64,000 nt of DNA from Otis tarda. Lineage: Eukaryota > Chordata > Aves > Otidiformes > Otididae. The translations under genes and the position numbers were made by a program. The notes beneath the pieces are model-generated. The model had not been told where the DNA came from and did not search any database. It was given only the letters and a program-made list of their open reading frames with translations. The stretch spans positions 24,428,501-24,492,500 of the forward strand of contig CM048553.1 of assembly GCA_026413225.1 (NCBI GenBank), given 5' to 3'. Below, one piece after another: positions 11,777 to 23,730 of the stretch. The first letter of the stretch is position 1; each line of letters starts with the position of its first letter.

Positions 11777-13416
11777 CCAACCAAAATCCAGACAACAAAA
11801 CAGCACACACTTTGTTTGTTTCTCCTTAGAGGGACCTTAGAGTCAATCTCAAGAAGTTTGAATCATTGGGATAGATCTGGTGAAGAACTTAAGAGAATGG
11901 CTATGTCTCCAAAATAACATGTAGCACTCTATAGATATACATACAACTTCGCATTTCCTTGAGGCTGTGCAGCTAAGAGGAGTGACCAAGGTCCTGGAGT
12001 CAGTGTAGCAGTTAGTGTATCAAAGCACTGCATTGGGGTTAAGTGATATTTCAAGAGACTGTGTTTGGTTATATTCTACTTGTGAAACTAATTCAGTTGT
12101 CTCTGGATGGTCCTACACGTCAGTGAAACAATCTTCTCTTCAATACTTAAGTTTCAGACCTTTTTGGAATGCTTTGTTGGAATATTTGAGTTTCCTGAGG
12201 AATATAACCATATAATTCTGTGCCTTTGGAATACATCCACCAAATTCAGAGTGTCTTGCTTGTAGCTATATTATGCACGCAGTCATATGAGGGCTAGTGT
12301 CATTTTGCCTGCACTTGAAGCATGTTAGTCTGTCAGTGTCTTAATTAGAAACAAGTTCATACATTCATTGTGTTAATGGAAGGTGTACCTTCTTATAAGG
12401 AGTCAGGCATATCCATTTTTTCATGCAGTTAGGTTTTGCGATGCAGTTTACCTGCAAAAGATCATAATTCAACTAGAAAATTTAAATTTCAATAACAAAC
12501 TTCTATAAAAAGTTTATTTATTGGCAAGTTTGCTTTATTGCATATGCAAAGATTAATTTATCAGATAAAATGATTTGAGGCCTGGATTCTCATAATTCAT
12601 TTTTGTCCTAAAGAAAAACCTAACTCTTGTATGAATAGTTGGCACGTCCTGAAAGGATTTATGTAACTGAGGAAAAATAAAAGAAAAAAGATGTATACAT
12701 TCTAAAAATCCCTAAATATTATTGCTGATGTATACAGTTTATATTCTGATAACATGCAGACAAAGGATTCAGTGAGACATAATAGAGTAAGTCTTGCTAT
12801 AGCCTTGGATCTTCTGTCTTCATTTTTCACTCTCTGGTAAATATGTATGTTAGCATATTAAACATAATCTAATAAAAATTGCTGCAAATAATTATGGAGA
12901 CACTAGATTATTTTCCACTCATGCACTGCAGAGAGGATTCTCAGTTAAGCAGGCATGGATGAGTGGCAGAATGACAATGACTTTGTTAACCTGAATCTGT
13001 AGATTAAGATGATCATGCCTGAAATGTCAGTATTTGGTTGGCTTTAAGGGAATGCCTTTTCCCATTTTGTCCACCAGCTTTCCTTACCCCATTTAAATGG
13101 TAATTAAACATTTATAATGCATTGCAGGTGTCACTCTAGCCACAGTCTTTTGGGAGCATTGGAAGCAAGAGAGAGCTTTAGCAACCAGGAATACACACTT
13201 TGAATTGTTTCTTTGTTGCACAATTTGATAGTATTTTTCATTTGCTCACATATATGAATGCAATATGATTACAGAAATTATATGTTGACTGTTAGAAAAT
13301 TTTGAAGTAGAATCCAGAGTACTTTGCAGCTTCTGTAGTATACAAAGGAACTACAATTTAATTGCTGCTGCATTTGCTGCTATTGTATGTTTAGTATAGC
13401 ATTAGTGAGAAGCTGC

Positions 13417-13439
13417 TTTATTTATTTATTTATTTATTT
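13417..13439. repeat. (TTTA)n microsatellite
   Basis: About six uninterrupted TTTA units, likely length-polymorphic. It is intronic. Confidence 0.9.
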
Positions 13440-16400
13440 CAGGATTTTGCCTGGTATTAGTGGAAAGATTCTTTCTCTTCATTTTTAAAAAATGATTTTC
13501 ATGATTTTGGCTTTCCACACCACTTGCTTCAGTTCTGCAAAGGTTTTGATCAGCTGATTTAATGATATGTAGTTCTCTCTCCTTTATTTTATGAGATGTT
13601 GATTTTTATATTCAGTAGTTTGTCATGGTAAATGTTCCTTCTGTTCAAGATAGATACTTTATCTTGACCTTCTTTAGTGTTCTAAATGCAAAGCAGGGAA
13701 ACCTTACATTGCTAGTTGTTAAGAATAGAGTAGTTAATCCAGGGCTTAAAAATAAAGAGGAAAAGTGTAGTAACAGGGGAAGGCATGCAACAAACTATTT
13801 TTTTTGTTTTTGTGGGGTTTTTTTTAGTGTATAAAGTCTCTTGTAACGATTTCACTTAATACTATTTTTGAGCAGTGCTGATGTGATGAGAGTCAGATCT
13901 CAATGTCTGAAGCTGCATAGTTAGCATAAGTATATAATATAAACTAATACACCAAAAAGAGGTATTAATTTCTTACAGTTGCTTTGTCATTTCATACATA
14001 TTAGGAAGCCTCATTACTTCATTCTGGATAATGGAAGATACTTGACTACTATACCTTTCAGATTTTTTAAGTGTTTTTAAATACTACTAAGTAGGTCAAA
14101 ACATTAATGTCAAAATGAAGGTAAATAGAAGTAAGATGTTAGAAGTTCTTTTAAGTGTCCTGTGTCAATATTAAAGTTCAGCAGTAACATGCAATGGAGT
14201 TTATTGCGGACAGGACTCATGAAGCTACGAACATCTAGCTTCTCTGAACCTATAAGTGCAGATTCTGAGTTGGGTAGTTGCTCCCATGCCAAATGGGAAA
14301 CAGTGAAGAGAACTCATGTCTGGTTCAAGGCAGCACATGAGCTTTAGTTGAACTAGGTATGCTATCCAATTAGCATAGGCTCTCGAGTGTCACAGCCAAG
14401 AGCAGCTGTGGCAGCTGACAGGAGCTTTTTGTCATGCTCCTTTTTTTTGTCTCTAGATTGTTTTTGTTCGCTTAACTGGAGCCTGATACAACTTCTTTAG
14501 TAAGAGTTGGTGCAAGTGATGAGCTCCTTACACGTATGTAATCTTATGATGTACTTAGAAAGTTGAGGATAAAAAATTTAAACACTGGATGCAGACTTGA
14601 GAGCAAGACTGAAAGCAAGGTCTGTCAGATGATGTAACCTCTGTGGTTATCCTCATTTGGAAGGAGGGCTTGCCGTTTCTCTTGGAGTACCTTCTTTCTT
14701 GGGAGAGTGCTTTCTGAAGTCATGACCAGTAATACTCACACTGGATTGGCCCATAGTTTTCAAGGCCCATTTAGTTCCAGTACTGTACAGTAAAAGAGAT
14801 CAGAGAACTTTAAGTTAAACATACTGATGCCTAATTGGTGGTAACTACAGCTGTTAATTCCTAAACATAATCCAGTAAAATTAAAGCAAGTACCACTGAG
14901 AATGGCACTTGCAGTAACAAGTAACAATGACACATTTAAATAGTTCTCATATTTTTTAAATGGCTTTTGGCTGAGTGTTTTGGGGCAGGGGCAGATAAAA
15001 GTATATTTACTCCTCATAACAGTATAGGAAAAGTTTATCATGAGTCTTACACTGTCCTCTGGTTAATTTGAAATTGGCGCTACTGGATGTAAAACATCAT
15101 TTCTGTTGGATTTCAGCTGTGTAAGGTGTCAGAACAGTACCTAGTGTTTTACTGTGCTACTTTCAGACCTATGAAGTGTCAAGTATGTATCTTGAATGAA
15201 GTAGAGAGACATAATAAGCACTTGCCAGACTATAAAGAGAAAAGTATGCAACCTAAGTTAATTTTGTCAGGGAATCTGGTACCACCTCTTGCCACTTTGT
15301 GGAAAAGTTTTTGAAGTTTAGTGCCTTGATTTTTAAGTGGAACTTAATGAGTACAGGGAATTTATGCAATGGCAATTGTAAAAAAAAAAAAGTTAATTTC
15401 TAGTACTGTTGCTCACTTTCTGTAAATGTTTTGTATTTGGAAAAGGTGAAATACAGAAGTACTACAAAAATTTTTGGAAATTGGACTACTTACTTGTCCT
15501 TCAGATAACTAAATACATTAGGATCCATAGATCCTAGCTGCCGAAGTATTAAAATGTCTGGGAAAGGAGGGGGTGGTGGTCTGGAAATAAAGTAAATGTT
15601 TCTTCTCTGTATTTGGGTTGGGGTTATATTTATGCAGGAATGTTGGCTGAAGGCACTAATGATTGAATGGTAGGCCAAGTATAAGAGCTTTTTAAATTGC
15701 ATGTTAGCTTATTTGTCAGCTAGAGTAGATCTAACAGACACGAAAACTCTTTGTTCAAACATATGAAAATAAGATGAAAATTAAATTTTTGAGAAGTTAG
15801 CTGCTTAAAATAAGATTAAAAACTTGAAGTAACTGCTTTCTAAAAGTTTAAAAATAGAAAGTCTTCAAGGTCTCAAAATACTGAAGATAATTCTTGACAA
15901 TGCTGTTATCTAACCATATTCTTATTGCACAAATGTTTAAAAGATTATTATTTTAAAAGCAATTACAGAAAGGGGTAGTACCTATGATACAAGGAACTAT
16001 ACCAGGTAAATAGAGTGTATTTCATGTTACCTGGCTGAAGCTTCATAAATGTTACTACCTAGCTAGCCTACCCCTTCTTTGACAAGTAAGGACCATTATG
16101 TATAAAGGCTGTTTTTTATTTTCATGTTTTACAAATTGACTGCTTGTAATTACTCAGATTTACAGGATTTTTCATACTTATTCCTTAGTATTTGCTGTTC
16201 CCTATTAGGTAGTTAGCTGCAGCTACTGATACAGTAATCAGCACTAAGCAGTTGTGCTTCTTAATTGACATCTTAAAATAACCTGGCAGTTCAAAAGAAG
16301 TGCAACAACTGCAACCAGGTAGGCAGAAGTGTAGTCTGCCTTCAGTGCCATTAGCTTTTTGCTTTCAGATAGAGCAGTGTAATGTTCAGCATCTGTGTGC

Positions 16401-17499
16401 AGGTGCATGTGGAAAAGAGGTATGGTAGGAAAAGGTCTGAGGGGAGTTCTTACAAGATTTGGCAGTAACTAGTGTCATCTTTCTCTTCCACTGTTGTGAA
16501 TCTGAACATTTGTAAGTTGGAGTTGTTTGGTTTTGCTTCTCTTCTGTCTCCATGCCCTAAACAAATAAGCTAGGGAAGAATCCAGACTTGCCAATCAGCA
16601 GTATAAAAATCTTAGCAGAAAAGGTAGTGGTAGTGTTCCAGTTCTTTCACAACAAAAGGTCAGCCTCTGGATTCTTGTGGGACTCCTTTATTTTCAGTAT
16701 GCTCTTTTGCCTAGCTCAGATCTGCTGTGTGATTTAAAGTCTCTTTTGAAATAATTTCTGTATGGAACAGTGATTGCTCACCTAAGCCTTACAGAAGATG
16801 GTATGCATATCCAGACACTCCGCATAATTGGGTGGCTTTCCAATGATTTCTGTGACAGTATTCTGGTAAACTCATTAAGAATCTTCATGGTGGAAACTCT
16901 GCAACCTGGATTAAGCGATGCTCTTGTTCTGGTCCCCAGAGATTTTAGTGCATGTAGAAGTGATCTTCACTTGTTCTTGAAGATTATAGTCCTGTTGTAG
17001 AAATGCTTTAAGTGACTGAATGTGACAGACAGTTGTGTATAATCAAAGTAGAGCTAAGTCAAAGTAGCAGCATCTTATATTTTTAAAGGATGATGATCTC
17101 ATAACTTTAATATGTAAGCTGGCCAGTTTGAATCTGTTCTTCCTGAGCCATCTCTGTACTTAAATTTTTGTAGACTTTACTCTCTCACAAATGCATTTTG
17201 TAGGGTATACCTCACAAGAAATGGGTTTTATCTGTAATAGTTTTCAACAGAGAAATGTTCTCTTCCTGCTAAATCATTAAATACCTGTTCGTGATTATAG
17301 TCTGAGAAATAAGAGTGCTTAAGGACACTTAAAATTTATTATTATACTCGAGCATTTGGGTAATAGAGCAAGTATTACAAGACAAGAATTGCCTTTTGGT
17401 TTTGTTATATGGTGTACCTATTATAGTGAGGTCAGTAACTCAAGGGTTTTTTTTGTAATACTGGTTAGAAAATAAATGCAGTCCTGTTTTGTTTTACAG

Positions 17500-17549
17500 G
17501 TCTTCTCCAGGATTCTGATAATCCATACAGCAGATTTGAGAATGAATAA
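17500..17549 (+). CDS. Unnamed gene, terminal coding exon with stop
   Basis: After the polypyrimidine/acag acceptor, two bases complete the split Gly codon. Fifteen codons follow (LLQDSDNPYSRFENE), then TAA at 17547-17549. With the two exons upstream this makes a continuous 54-residue C terminus: a charged basic helix followed by a short acidic tail with a Pro-Tyr-Ser-Arg-Phe core. The stop codon sits inside a perfect AATAAA hexamer (17545-17550). A much better-placed polyadenylation signal lies 360 bases further on. I do not recognise the protein. A search with the joined C terminus should identify it at once if it has a named orthologue. Confidence 0.78.
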
Positions 17550-17945
17550 AGCTGAGCACCTTCCACTAGAGCTGTAACTCCAGAATACAGGAAGACAGTT
17601 TGTTTTCATTTGCCCCTTTGGGCTGGTTTTTTGGCTAAGTTTTTGTTTTTGTTTTTCCTGGTTGTAAAACTAGGAGTGGATAAAGACTTCATGAAATATA
17701 TGTTTCTATCTTCTACCTATATAGAACTAATTTTTATAAATGCTTTTGGTTGTTGAAATTTTTGCTGATTTTTATGGTGATGTTTGTGTGAAATACTCTT
17801 TCCTCCTCTTAAAACTATATTTTATTACTTGAGGTAGATGGCTAATGATCACAATCACCTGTTTGAATTCAGTCTTAACTGCCAGTTAAAGCGGTTGTTC
17901 CCATGTTCCTAAATAAAGATTTTTTTTTCTTTTTTTTTTTTTTTC
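17550..17945 (+). other. 3' untranslated region of the unnamed gene
   Basis: AT-rich sequence runs from the stop codon to a consensus polyadenylation signal. It includes T-rich runs (for example gtttttgtttttg near 17640) and ends in the long T-rich stretch at 17921-17944 just after the signal, a typical U-rich downstream element. The exact cleavage site cannot be seen. Confidence 0.6.
17912..17917 (+). terminator. AATAAA polyadenylation signal
   Basis: A perfect AATAAA hexamer, in context ccta-AATAAA-gat, is followed within 5-30 bases by a T-rich element. It is the best 3' end for the unnamed gene. Confidence 0.65.
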
Positions 17946-18265
17946 CCCTACTGTATCTTTTTTAGTAAGAAGAAAAGGCAACATGGAAGTACAGCTTCAC
18001 ACAGCAGACATAGCTGTTACTGGTATGGATGAGAAAATACACCAGGCACATTATTATATACTAGCACAGTGTGAGAACTGGATGGAGTTTTTCCACTCTA
18101 GGAAAAGATCTTCAAGAGTGTAATGTCTAGGGGTTGAGAGAGGGGAGGGTATTTGTCTTTGAATAATTCAGCTCAGTCGTGGAAATGATAGTATGTACTT
18201 TGCATCTATCACTGATGTGAAAAAGAAATTACTTCAGTTAGTAAAACTGAGATAAGGTAATTCTT

Positions 18266-18365
18266 GGGGGGGGGGAGTTATGTCTAATCAGCCTGTGTAA
18301 ACACTTTCTTTAAGCTTAATGTGTCACCTAACAAAAAAAAAAAAACAAAAAAAAAAACAAAGAAA
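18266..18365. repeat. G10 run and A-rich simple sequence
   Basis: A run of ten guanines (18266-18275) is followed 55 bases later by an A-rich tract (about 18331-18365) interrupted by single cytosines. It lies between the end of the unnamed gene and the first LTR copy. Confidence 0.8.
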
Positions 18366-18382
18366 AGTTGCCAAGATTTTGC

Positions 18383-18872
18383 AGTTTGCCAGGGTTGACC
18401 TTGGTCAGCAGCTAAGCACCACCCAGCTGCTTGCTTACTCCCTCCCTACAGTGGGATAGGAGGAGAATGGGAACAGCAGAATCAAGAAAAGTTGAGTTGA
18501 GATAAAGACAGTTTAAGTGAAGAGAAGGAGAGCAGAGGGAACAAGTCCTGCAAAGGCAGTCACCACCACCCCGCGGTAGACCTCTACCCACCCTCTCCTC
18601 AGTTTTTGTTGCTGAGCATGATGATGTATGGACTGGACTATTCCTTTTGGTCAGTTCTGGCCTGCTGTTCCAACTGTGTCGCCTCAGAGCTTCTTGCCAA
18701 CCCTAGCCTACTTGTTGGAGCAGGCAGAGGGACGAAAAATGAAACTGTGATGCTGTGCAAGTAATGCTCAGCAAAAGCCAAAGCACTGATATGTTATCAG
18801 CACTGTTCTAGCCATAAATCCAAAGCAAAGCATCATATGAGCTGCTATGAAGACAGTTACCTACATCCCAGT
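18383..18872 (-). mobile_element. ERVL-type solo LTR, copy 1 (degraded)
   Basis: Read on the minus strand this follows the same order as the copies at 32.8 and 62.8 kb. It begins with a ctgggat...gtcttcatagcag start, then a tgctgataaca block, a tgctgagca block and an ggcgacacag block. After these come tgctcagcaa, an aaactgtctttatctcaa motif, and a ...gtgcttagctgctg end close to the terminus. The order matches an avian endogenous retrovirus L LTR. No retroviral coding sequence flanks it, so it is a solo LTR formed by LTR-LTR recombination. Substitutions and small indels make it an old copy. Confidence 0.8.
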
Positions 18873-21800
18873 ACAATAAGAAAGCAGTATTTTTTAACTT
18901 TTTGTTGTTATTTTGATATTTCCATAATGTGATTTATTTCCTGTCTGTCTTTTCATAGAGGTGTTTGAGCATTTTTACTAGCTTACCAGTATGATGCAGC
19001 GAGCAAAGAGCTTTTCGTTCTCCCCCCGGTGCAATGCAAATTTCCATGTATTCTGTATGCTTTAAATAACCTCCTTTACTGTATATTATCCGTTAAACAA
19101 ATGTACATTATTGAAGATGTTAATGTTATTTTTATCAATGTTCCTAAAATAAACACTTTAACATCTTTGGCTTGGTTTAATTCTGTTTTTCCATACAATT
19201 TTAAATTAACTCGATGTAAAAGAGGTGACCAAGTATGAGTTTGGGAGAAGGGAAAGGATGCATTTTTGCTTTCACTGTTTTTCTGACAGAACAATAAAAT
19301 GTTAACAGCACATAGATTTGGTGGGAATTAAATCTTGCCAGTGAGTGATGAGGTGGATTGCCACTCCTTCCAGTGCCAAAGAACCTGCCTCTACTTAGGC
19401 TTTAGTAACCATCACCTATCACTGAATTTGGTACTGTGTTCACTTCCACTCTTACATCTGTAAACAGCTTCCCTGTATACAATTTCTCAGGAATTTCTGT
19501 AAAAGTATGTTTCCCAGTACCTGAATCTGTATGGTAATTAGTGTTAATGGAATAATGGTTCAGTTTTCCTTTTTTCCTTGACTTATATTGAGCACTTTAT
19601 TAGTAGGCATTGTGTTTAATTTCTTATGTTTCATCTGTCAGCTATAGTCAAGTCTGAAGTATTACTCAGATGGCTGTCTTTGAAGAGTGATGGGCTGTGA
19701 TTAGAGTGAGTTGATAGTGTGGAAATAAAACATGCTGATGGTTTTCCCTGGAGATAACTTTTGCAGAAATGATGAAGGTCTGCCTGCTGTCTCACGACCC
19801 AAGTAGTGACATTCCTGACTTAATAGAAAAGCATTTTTCTTCTGCACCTGCTACGGGATATGAAGGGCTGTCACGTATTCTAGCAAAAGGGGGAGGAGGG
19901 ACAACCTTTCTTAAAATTTCAAAGGTGATAAAGTACTTGGAAAACCAATGTATTTTGATAATATGGAATGGGTGCTGCACTGCTGGAGAATAGTCCTGTT
20001 ACACTTCAAGAGAAGGCTGAGTGAAGTCCCTGTAAGCTTACACTCCATGTTAGCTTGGCAGGCCTAAGGCATGGTTGCGGGCATCAAAAGGCAACAACTC
20101 TGGTTAAATTTATCTTAACCAGACTTGGATAAGCCTTATCTTCATAGTGTGGGCTATAATTTATACAAAATGTCAAGCTAGACATCCAATACTGTATAAT
20201 TTTGCTGACACAGTTAAAGACAAAACAATTAATTTAATGAGACTATTGTGAGCAGCAGCCTTAAAGCTTAACAGAAAATGCAAAAATCCCCAAACAATCC
20301 CCAGACTTTTCAGATTACTTAACCTTTTTGCTGTCTTCACTGGAGCAATTAATTGGATGGAAATATCCTTATTTCAATATATTAATTGCAGCCTTCTCTG
20401 CTTTCCTGTGTGTCATTATTTCTTACTTTTGCAGAAATACTGGATTTGGCTTATCAATAGAAAGGTTGCTACTCCCTGTATTTCAGTGTAGCCGCAAGTA
20501 ATTGGGAAATCAGCTGTAGAAAGAGGTGACATCGTATCTTAGGTTCTCAGGTGGGTGAACAAAGGCATTTATCATTTTCAGTATGAGCTTCCCCTCCTCC
20601 ACACTTTTTCAACAAAAGAGAGAAGGAATGCAACATCTAAACAAAATGAAAGTAGGGAAACAGCATCACCTCAGCCTGAGAGCCATAATGTCTCTGCTAG
20701 TCATCTATTTTTCTCAGACTTTCCTTTCATTCACATTCTGTTCTCTCTTTCCTCTGTCTACACTTTTTATTTTGGTGGTTTTTGCTTGTTAATTTTAGTA
20801 GTGAAGGTATTACTATCTGAAAAGAAGAGCAATCTCAGGAATGGAAAAGTTAAAATGTGCATTTCACATCGATTTAATCATCTATCCTTTCAAAAAATCA
20901 GCGTGTCAAGCTGCAGTTTCTTATTACATGTGCTGTGGAGTGGCTCTGAGCCGCATGCCAGTGTCTTGCAGCCCTAGGATCCCATCGACTGAACTGCTGA
21001 ACATTTTTAGTTGGTCCAGAAAGAGAGAATCAGCTAGCACGCTCTTCTGCCCCTTCTTCTTCTGAGTGTCAGGGGCCAAACAGGAACAGAGTGAAGAGGA
21101 AAAAAGACACTTTGAGAGGAAATGGTGGGGAGATGATCAGAGCGGGAGTGGGGAAGTGAACAGCGTGGGGAGATGGTGAAGGTGGCAGCAACGACACCTG
21201 GCTGTGCCCCCAATTCCTGCCTGTTTCTGGGCTTGATCACCTTTGGTTTTGGGGCTCTAATCAGGCATCATCTCTGACTGCCCTGTGCTTCAAAGTGTGA
21301 ACTGGGGAGGTAAGGTGCGTGGAGGCTTTTCAGGGCTCACATGTACTCTTAGCTTTACTAAGACAGCAAGGTCCAAGCTTGCTGTCAATTGATTTATCCA
21401 TTCTCTTGGCCTGGTCCTAGAACAGCTGCTTGGAAGAGAGAGAGGAGGGAAAGCATTTGAGAACAAAATTCTTTGTTCCACTCTGACTCTTTGTTGCTGC
21501 TTTAAGCCACGGTGAAGGCTGCGCAATGTGCAAGCAGTGAATGAATCAAACCACCCATGAATGGGAAAAGTTGTTGAAGGAAGGCAAAAGGGAATTGATA
21601 TTGGGGAAACAATAGAGCAGTGGTCAAAAAAAGGTGTTTTCTTTTGGACTCCTTTGATGAGACTCGCTTTTGTATTTTGTTCTGTCCTGTAATCTTAAAT
21701 AGAAATCAAAATATGCAGCTACACGATATTGCCATATCAAACATTCCCAGGCTGATTCACTTGCTGTATCAATAACCAGGCTTACTGCTTATGGGAAGAC

Positions 21801-22890
21801 TGGCTGAAAATCACAAACTTTCCTGACCTGTCTTACACAGTTTACAAAGAAACTAGTGGTGTCTCACGTGAGCTTCCACAGAGCAGGAAGGGCAGAAGGT
21901 AAGGCTAGACCTAGAGAAAACTGCCAGTGGATTTCAGAAGCTTAACAAATTTATCAGTCTTCTGACTGAATGTCTCAACCATCAGTATGCATTATTAATC
22001 AAATGGAGTGACTTTTCTCTTGCTGATATAGCAGCTGCTTCTAAACAAGAAAAAGTAATAGAGGGCAGAGTTTTTGAGCTGTCACTTTGAGTCAAGTCCT
22101 TGCGTGGCAGATAAATGAGTAATAGAGTAAGCAAAGTCACTTTGAGAACCATGTAAGCTTGAATCTGTTTGTGTATTAACATGATGAAGTAAGATGCAGG
22201 ATGAAGATAAAAGTTATTTGCAGTCAGTCCAGAGACATGGGTTTTTAATTTTTTTTTAACTTTGACCTTGAGTCCAATCTATGCAAGGAGCTGTCAAGTA
22301 GCAGCACAGCAAAAAGGATTAGGAAATGTTTAATTACAAGTTGAGGTGGATTTTCATAACACTGTTTCTGTCACAGTTCCTGAGCTAACTACATCTCTGA
22401 CCTGCATCTCAAGGGCAACCTTTCTTACACCCCTACTTGTCACCTGGCTTGAAATAGAATCAGGCGCTTGGTGTTCTCAGACCAGCCCCAGTTACTTATT
22501 TCCCATGCATCAATTCAGGAATCACACACACGCATCACTCTTGCCCTCGAGGAGAGTCCTTCAAGCTCACCTTACTTCTTTTCATTACTTCTTTCTCCTT
22601 TGTATGAACCTGGCACTTATAACCAGATGACCTCTTAAGTCCTCAGCCCTGGCAAACCACAGTTCGCAGCTTTTCAAGGTGTCAATTTTGTCTATTGTAT
22701 GGCAGAAGCACCAAAGTTTTCTTTAATGCTGCTGTCTTCTTCCTGTATGTTCTCAAAGTTCCACTAATCTAGATCACTAGGGAGTGAATTCAGATCAGTT
22801 AAGCACTGGACAAACAAGATGGGTATGGAAAAGATTCGGGACGGCACTCGCAAAGAGGAATCCTGCCTCCCTGAACCTGGGTTCTAGGAG
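18873..22890. other. Intergenic sequence, no gene seen
   Basis: Unique sequence with no recognised exon, repeat family or RNA gene. A perfect 9-bp hairpin (tctggttaa, 7-base loop) lies at 20099-20123. Overlapping open frames at 20555-21065, up to 140 codons, have no domain, and their composition is that of surrounding DNA. Confidence 0.5.
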
Positions 22891-22899
22891 GGCATCGGT

Positions 22900-23730
22900 G
22901 AGCACACAGGTAAAATCCATCTAGTGAATATGACACAGCTGGATTTTTGAAAAGCGTTTGACAATATTGCACACCACAGGTTACTGAAGGACCAAATTTG
23001 TCTGAAAGCTTGTTAAATGACAGAGAGCAAACCACTCTTCAGAATGGAGATGAGTGAGCTGTAGGGTGTCCCAAGGGTAGGTGCTAGGACTTAACTTGGT
23101 CAGCATTGTCGTGACCTAGAGAAGGGGGTGTGCAGTGAGATCTCCAGATCGGCTGACGATAATGCAGGACCAGTTGTGACAATGTCTGTGGCAAGACCTC
23201 ACAAAAATGAGTAGGTGGGAGGGGAGCCTCAGTGTAGAAGAATGTGACGTACTGCAGCTGAGGAAAATACCATGCCTGTGTGACGGTGAACTTGGAACCA
23301 GCATCTGCAGCTCAGGAGAAAGAGTCATCGCTGACGATTTGCTGAAATCATATGGCAACCAAAAAACCTAACAAAATACTGAGTGTCAGGAAGGGGATGA
23401 AAGGGTTTCGGTTTGTTGCTACATGAAACCTTTTGCTTTATGAGGAGAGCCTAAAGTGCTGGAGCTCTTCAAACTCGAGGGAGAGAGACTGAGGAGAGAG
23501 AGATGAGTGAGGCTGACAGAAATCAAGGCGGTGGGTAAGGTGAGTGCAGAACTGTAATCCCACATTACCAGCACTAAGACACACAATGAAACTGGTAGGA
23601 GATCAGTCTGAATAGATAAACTGCTTCGGAGCTATCTGCTGTGGGGCTGTGGAGACAGACAGTGTCTGAAGGTTCAAAAATGACTTATAAAAACTCCTGG
23701 ACAGCTAGTTGTCCTTAGTGAAAGAGCTAC
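22900..23730 (+). mobile_element. Ancient L3/CR1-like LINE relic
   Basis: Heavily decayed, but the order of LINE landmarks survives on the + strand. A KAFDNIxHH-like segment lies near 22950. A GVPQG-x-VLG-like segment follows near 23065, then a remnant corresponding to the region before the FADD box. Next come a CxVLQL-like stretch near 23250 and a KxLxLFKLEGERL-like stretch near 23455. The end resembles the L3-type 3' region (gaaggttcaaaaatgacttataaaaactcctgg). Stops and frameshifts occur throughout. It is far older than the typical CR1 fragments in this window. The boundaries are approximate. Confidence 0.65.

Larger units (their letters stand above)
10669..17499 (+). other. Last intron of the unnamed gene, 6.8 kb
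   Basis: The intron runs from gtatgt at 10669 to gttttacag at 17499. It contains no recognisable transposon. It does hold an A-rich/CAA tract near 11744-11776 and a TTTA microsatellite near 13417-13439. Open frames here are under 100 codons and show no domain signal. Skipping an additional small exon cannot be excluded, but the flanking exon phases already fit. Confidence 0.6.
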
